Assembly: GCA_963828075.1 (NCBI GenBank) | Contig: CAWHDH010000021.1 | Coordinates: 744,001 to 808,000 of the forward strand | DNA: 64,000 nucleotides | Reading direction: 5' to 3' | Source of the DNA: JACCYI01 sp963828075 | Lineage (GTDB): Bacteria; Actinomycetota; Thermoleophilia; Solirubrobacterales; Solirubrobacteraceae | In this document: positions 63,512 through 64,000 of the stretch, piece after piece | Layout: each line of letters opens with the position of its first letter | How positions within the stretch are numbered: the first letter of the stretch is position 1 | The notes under the pieces: model-generated | The model's input: the letters and a program-made list of their open reading frames with translations, nothing else | Database searches by the model: none | Told to the model about the DNA's origin: nothing | Position numbers and translations under genes: made by a program

Positions 63512-64000
63512 GACTTCTTGCACGCCTCCCACGGTACGAAGCCCTGGCCCGGCTCGAGGTAGTAGGCGCCGGTCAGCTCCTGATCCTTGTTCTCGTATGC
63601 CACCTCACCACCCGCGCCGGGCAGGTCCAGCCCGGCACTGACCTTGGAGGAGGAGGTGTCGTAGGTCCGGTAGTTGACGGTTGAGTTCTCGACCATCTCG
63701 TCCCACAGCGCCGCGGCCGCGTCGGTGCGGGAGACGGGGTTGGGGCTGCTCGGGTCGGGGCCACGCAGCAGCGACATCGCGGTGTCCCGCAGCTGTGGGT
63801 CGGTCAGGTCGAGATCGGCCTGGACCTCGATGCGCTCGCCGTCGCCCTCGTTGCCCTCGACGTTCACGGCCGAGACGCCCCTGATCGCGCTCTCCAGGTC
63901 CTTGAACTTGCCCCCGAGGCCCTCGGTGGTCTGATAGCCACCGGCGCCGATCAGGGAGAGCTTCTTCGGCTCGCCGTTGCTCCCGATCGTCACCGCGACC
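63508..64000 (-). CDS. Module gene A2: unknown beta-rich protein (5' end outside window)
   Basis: The frame is open to the right edge; 163 residues are visible. It contains VTIGSNGEPKKLSLIGAGGY, GERIEVQADLDLTDPQLR, VNYRTYDTSS and LTGAYYLEPGQGFVPWEAC. The pattern matches gene A1 at 9.7-10.6 kb along the whole visible length, and the end matches better to a complete protein than A1 does. An exported or secreted protein is possible, because its partner B2 is a lipoprotein. A GTG at 63993 is in frame but is probably not the true start, since homology with A1 extends to the edge. Confidence 0.7.
   Translation of the reverse strand, partial: VAVTIGSNGEPKKLSLIGAGGYQTTEGLGGKFKDLESAIRGVSAVNVEGNEGDGERIEVQADLDLTDPQLRDTAMSLLRGPDPSSPNPVSRTDAAAALWDEMVENSTVNYRTYDTSSSKVSAGLDLPGAGGEVAYENKDQELTGAYYLEPGQGFVPWEACKKS

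Overview
The window is very GC-rich, with strong third-position bias, many GTG and TTG starts and many 1-8 nt gene overlaps. This points to a high-GC actinobacterium. The gene families (DUF2294/MpsC-like, AbiEi/DUF559 endonuclease, DUF2188, SUF with an Rrf2 regulator and a Rieske ferredoxin, the full GlgE trehalose-glycogen pathway) fit Thermoleophilia/Solirubrobacterales best. That placement is inference; no rRNA or other phylogenetic marker is present. I saw no tRNA, rRNA, CRISPR array, transposase or phage gene.

Left part (1-20 kb). A partial fatty-acid desaturase is followed by a translationally coupled circularly permuted ATP-grasp / carboxylate-amine ligase pair, a winged-helix protein and an AbiEi/DUF559 endonuclease-like gene whose start lies in a block of palindromes. 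The iron-sulfur (SUF) genes come in two minus-strand blocks: an FMN-binding protein, Rieske ferredoxin, sufB and sufD (5.7-9.7 kb), and rrf2-sufC-sufS-sufU (12.0-14.9 kb). Between them, on the opposite strand, lies a decaying three-gene module (9.7-12.0 kb). Its two best-preserved genes have paralogs, apparently intact, at the right edge (63.0-64.0 kb). Then come typA/bipA, an HD-GYP protein, a GIY-YIG protein overlapping a phosphoglycerate-mutase-like gene, and a carboxypeptidase-amidase fusion.

Middle (20-35 kb). This holds an FAD amine oxidase, a minus-strand catabolic operon (acyl-CoA ligase, GMC oxidoreductase, amidohydrolase, thiol dioxygenase) with a palindrome at an internal junction, a YtcJ-type amidohydrolase, small Solirubrobacterales-type proteins, and a three-gene signalling operon: PAS histidine kinase with receiver, membrane diguanylate cyclase, and single-domain response regulator.

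Carbohydrate island (35-54 kb). GT4 glycosyltransferase, M14 peptidase, treY, glgX, treZ, purU, a cupredoxin, glgB, maltokinase, treS and glgE are on the minus strand; malQ is divergent from glgE across a 46-bp region holding an inverted repeat. TreS, maltokinase, GlgE and GlgB would turn trehalose into branched alpha-glucan through maltose and maltose-1-phosphate. GlgX, TreY and TreZ would return glucan to trehalose, and MalQ would rearrange maltodextrins. Together they form a complete trehalose-glycogen cycle.

Right part (54-64 kb). A frameshifted secreted-protein pseudogene, a membrane alpha/beta-hydrolase whose 3' end runs through a long hairpin, GNAT and methyltransferase genes, a palindrome-rich intergenic region, a YciI-like protein, a small membrane protein, a DHA2 drug-efflux-type transporter, a GT-C-like membrane glycosyltransferase, and the second copy of the paralogous module, which runs off the right end.
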